Assembly (NCBI RefSeq): GCF_029537375.1
Contig: NZ_CP120679.1
Location: 107,501 to 165,000 of the forward strand
Reading direction: 5' to 3'
DNA length: 57,500 nt
Source: Bacillus sp. HSf4
Lineage (GTDB): Bacteria > Bacillota > Bacilli > Bacillales > Bacillaceae
Shown here: positions 55,887 through 57,500 of the stretch, in pieces
Layout of the letters: every line of letters begins with the position of its first letter
Position numbering within the stretch: position 1 is the first letter of the stretch
Translations under genes and position numbers: made by a program
The notes under the pieces: generated by a model
What the model was told of the DNA's origin: nothing
Databases searched by the model: none
The model's input: only the letters and a program-made list of their open reading frames with translations

Positions 55887-56651
55887 TTATTTCACTTCGG
55901 AAGATTGAGCATCGGTATTGGAGATCAACTCGCTCACGGATACATTTTTGAGCCCCTTGCCCCGCAGATGATGGATGATCTCAGGCAGGGCTTCTTTTGT
56001 CTGCTTCGCCGAATCTGACGCATGAAAAAGAACGATGTCTCCTGCACTCACTGTGTCATTGACGTTTTGAACAATTTTCCGAACGCCCGGGTTCGTCCAG
56101 TCATCGGAATTGATACTATAATGTACGATAGTGTAGCCGTACTGTTTGGCGACATCAAGTACATCTTTATTGAACTGGCCGGTAGGCGGTCTGAGCAGAG
56201 TCAGGTCATCGATACCCAACTTTTGAAACGAATTTTGCGCCTTTGTCAGATCTTTTTTGATCTCGCTTTTCTTCATTTGCGAATAGTTTTTATAGGCATA
56301 GCCCATGCTGCCGATTTGATGGCCGTCTTTTTGAATTCTTTCCACGACATCCGGATGGCGTTCCGCCCATGAAGCGGAAATAAAGAAAGTGGCATCTTTT
56401 ATTCCATTTGCTTTTAATGTATTTAAAATCGGGATTGCTTTTTGGTCTCCCCAGCTGATATTAAATGTCAGGGCCACTTCATTGGAGTCCTTATCTCCCC
56501 GATACACTGCTTTTGATCCGCCGTCTGTTGAAAACACAGGAAGAGGAAGCAGGTTTTGCATATAAAAAAAACTGGCAGTGGCAAAAGCGGCAATCATAAT
56601 AATGATCAGCTGCTTAATCCGTTTTATATGCCATACATAAAAATGGTTCAC
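55887..56651 (-). CDS. pdaB: Polysaccharide deacetylase-family sporulation protein PdaB
   Basis: 254 residues, GTG start at 56651 ([20 protein letters not shown]), N-terminal membrane segment (about 12-32) then a NodB-type domain (about 55-245). SD AAGGAGGAG upstream. The usual catalytic motif TFDDG reads TFNIS(WGDQ), and the metal motif HxxxH reads [10 protein letters not shown], so both metal-site motifs are degenerate, while RPPTG and VLFHAS remain. In B. subtilis PdaB (YbaN) is needed to keep spores viable. Sigma-E-like promoter upstream. Confidence 0.92.
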   Translation of the reverse strand: MNHFYVWHIKRIKQLIIIMIAAFATASFFYMQNLLPLPVFSTDGGSKAVYRGDKDSNEVALTFNISWGDQKAIPILNTLKANGIKDATFFISASWAERHPDVVERIQKDGHQIGSMGYAYKNYSQMKKSEIKKDLTKAQNSFQKLGIDDLTLLRPPTGQFNKDVLDVAKQYGYTIVHYSINSDDWTNPGVRKIVQNVNDTVSAGDIVLFHASDSAKQTKEALPEIIHHLRGKGLKNVSVSELISNTDAQSSEVK

Positions 56652-56687
56652 AGAAAAACTCCTCCTTGTCCATGCTGCTTTGTTTTC

Positions 56688-56716
56688 ATCCTATGCTTGT
56701 TTAAAATAGAACATAA
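56688..56716 (-). promoter_or_regulatory. Sigma-E-like promoter of pdaB
   Basis: Minus strand: TTATGTT (56716-56710), a 14-base spacer and CATAGGAT (56695-56688). Similar to the sigma-E consensus and consistent with mother-cell expression. Confidence 0.5.
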
Positions 56717-56752
56717 CAATTATTCGTCATTAGAAAAAAATTAAAAACGTGG

Positions 56753-56782
56753 TTGACTTCATTTCTTTATGTATGGTATATT
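56753..56782 (+). promoter_or_regulatory. rrn promoter P1
   Basis: TTGACT (56753-56758), an 18-base spacer and TATATT (56777-56782), followed by a GTCG-CTG/CAG-CGAC hairpin (56790-56809). Confidence 0.65.
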
Positions 56783-56846
56783 GTTATTCGTCGCTGATGA
56801 ACAGCCGACATGAAAAAGCCCCAAAAAATAATTTCAAAAAAAATTA

Positions 56847-56876
56847 TTGACAATACAGTGGGCTTGATGTTATATT
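56847..56876 (+). promoter_or_regulatory. rrn promoter P2
   Basis: Perfect TTGACA (56847-56852), an 18-base spacer and TATATT (56871-56876). Tandem P1/P2 about 94 bp apart is typical of Bacillus rRNA operons. Confidence 0.8.
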
Positions 56877-56883
56877 ATTAAAG

Positions 56884-56976
56884 CCGCTGAACGAAGCGGA
56901 AATGATCTTTGAAAACTAAACAAGACAAAACGTACCTGTTAATTCATTTTTTATAAATCGCACATGCGAGTGTGCG
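56884..56976 (+). promoter_or_regulatory. rRNA leader: boxB-, boxA- and boxC-type elements
   Basis: A CCGCT/AGCGG hairpin (56884-56899; boxB-like) is followed by TGATCTTTGA (56903-56912), close to the antitermination boxA, and by the CGCACA/TGTGCG hairpin (56959-56976; boxC). These act in Nus-factor antitermination and 16S maturation. The 342-bp stretch between pdaB and 16S holds only these and the promoters. Confidence 0.7.
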
Positions 56977-56993
56977 TAGTCATTATCAAACTT

Positions 56994-57500
<507 letters not shown>

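Overview
The window is a chromosomal segment of a low-GC Gram-positive endospore former of the genus Bacillus. Protein sequences, gene order and r-protein leaders match the B. subtilis region from ctsR-mcsA-mcsB-clpC to the rRNA operon after ybaN/pdaB. The partial 16S rRNA at the right edge has V1/V2 sequences typical of the B. licheniformis group; from memory it looks closest to B. sonorensis or B. licheniformis. No prophage, insertion sequence, CRISPR array or tRNA gene was seen. It is almost entirely core genome, on the + strand apart from three genes.

Layout. (1) 1-6207: stress and DNA-integrity operon: mcsA end, mcsB (arginine kinase), clpC, radA, disA. (2) 6314-14158: yacL, ispD-ispF (isoprenoids), gltX, a cysteine T-box leader, cysE-cysS, mrnC, rlmB, rae1/yacP. 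(3) 14160-16040: sigH, rpmG paralogue, secE, nusG. (4) 16052-18664: rplK-rplA with two putative L1-binding RNA motifs, then the L10 leader and rplJ-rplL. (5) 18752-26847: ybxB, rpoB, rpoC. (6) 26896-31857: L7Ae-like protein, rpsL, a structured intergenic RNA, rpsG, fusA, tufA. (7) 31902-47149: tandem promoters and leader, then the S10-spc-alpha cluster (rpsJ to rplQ, with secY, adk, map, a KOW protein, infA and rpoA). (8) 47224-51520: ecfA1-ecfA2-ecfT, truA, L13 leader, rplM-rpsI. (9) 51541-56716: a DinB-family gene (-), ybaK, and spore genes cwlD, salA, gerD (-), kbaA, pdaB (-). (10) 56753-57500: rrn tandem promoters, antitermination and processing signals, and the first ~507 nt of 16S rRNA.

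The genes supply the transcription and translation machinery (RNA polymerase subunits, NusG, elongation factors, r-proteins, initiation factor 1), protein secretion and N-terminal maturation, and nearby metabolic, stress and sporulation functions. Feedback is mostly at RNA level: T-box, L10 leader, L13 leader, putative L1 sites, S10 leader and several attenuator-like hairpins. Sporulation genes carry sigma-E- or sigma-G-like promoters.

I did not find a new gene system. The best candidates for under-described biology are RNA elements: paired L1-like motifs before both rplK and rplA, a ~115-nt multi-hairpin RNA between rpsL and rpsG, a leader hairpin plus T-run before rpoB, and a promoter/terminator overlap after rpoC. 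All structures and promoters were found by eye; no folding or database search was run.
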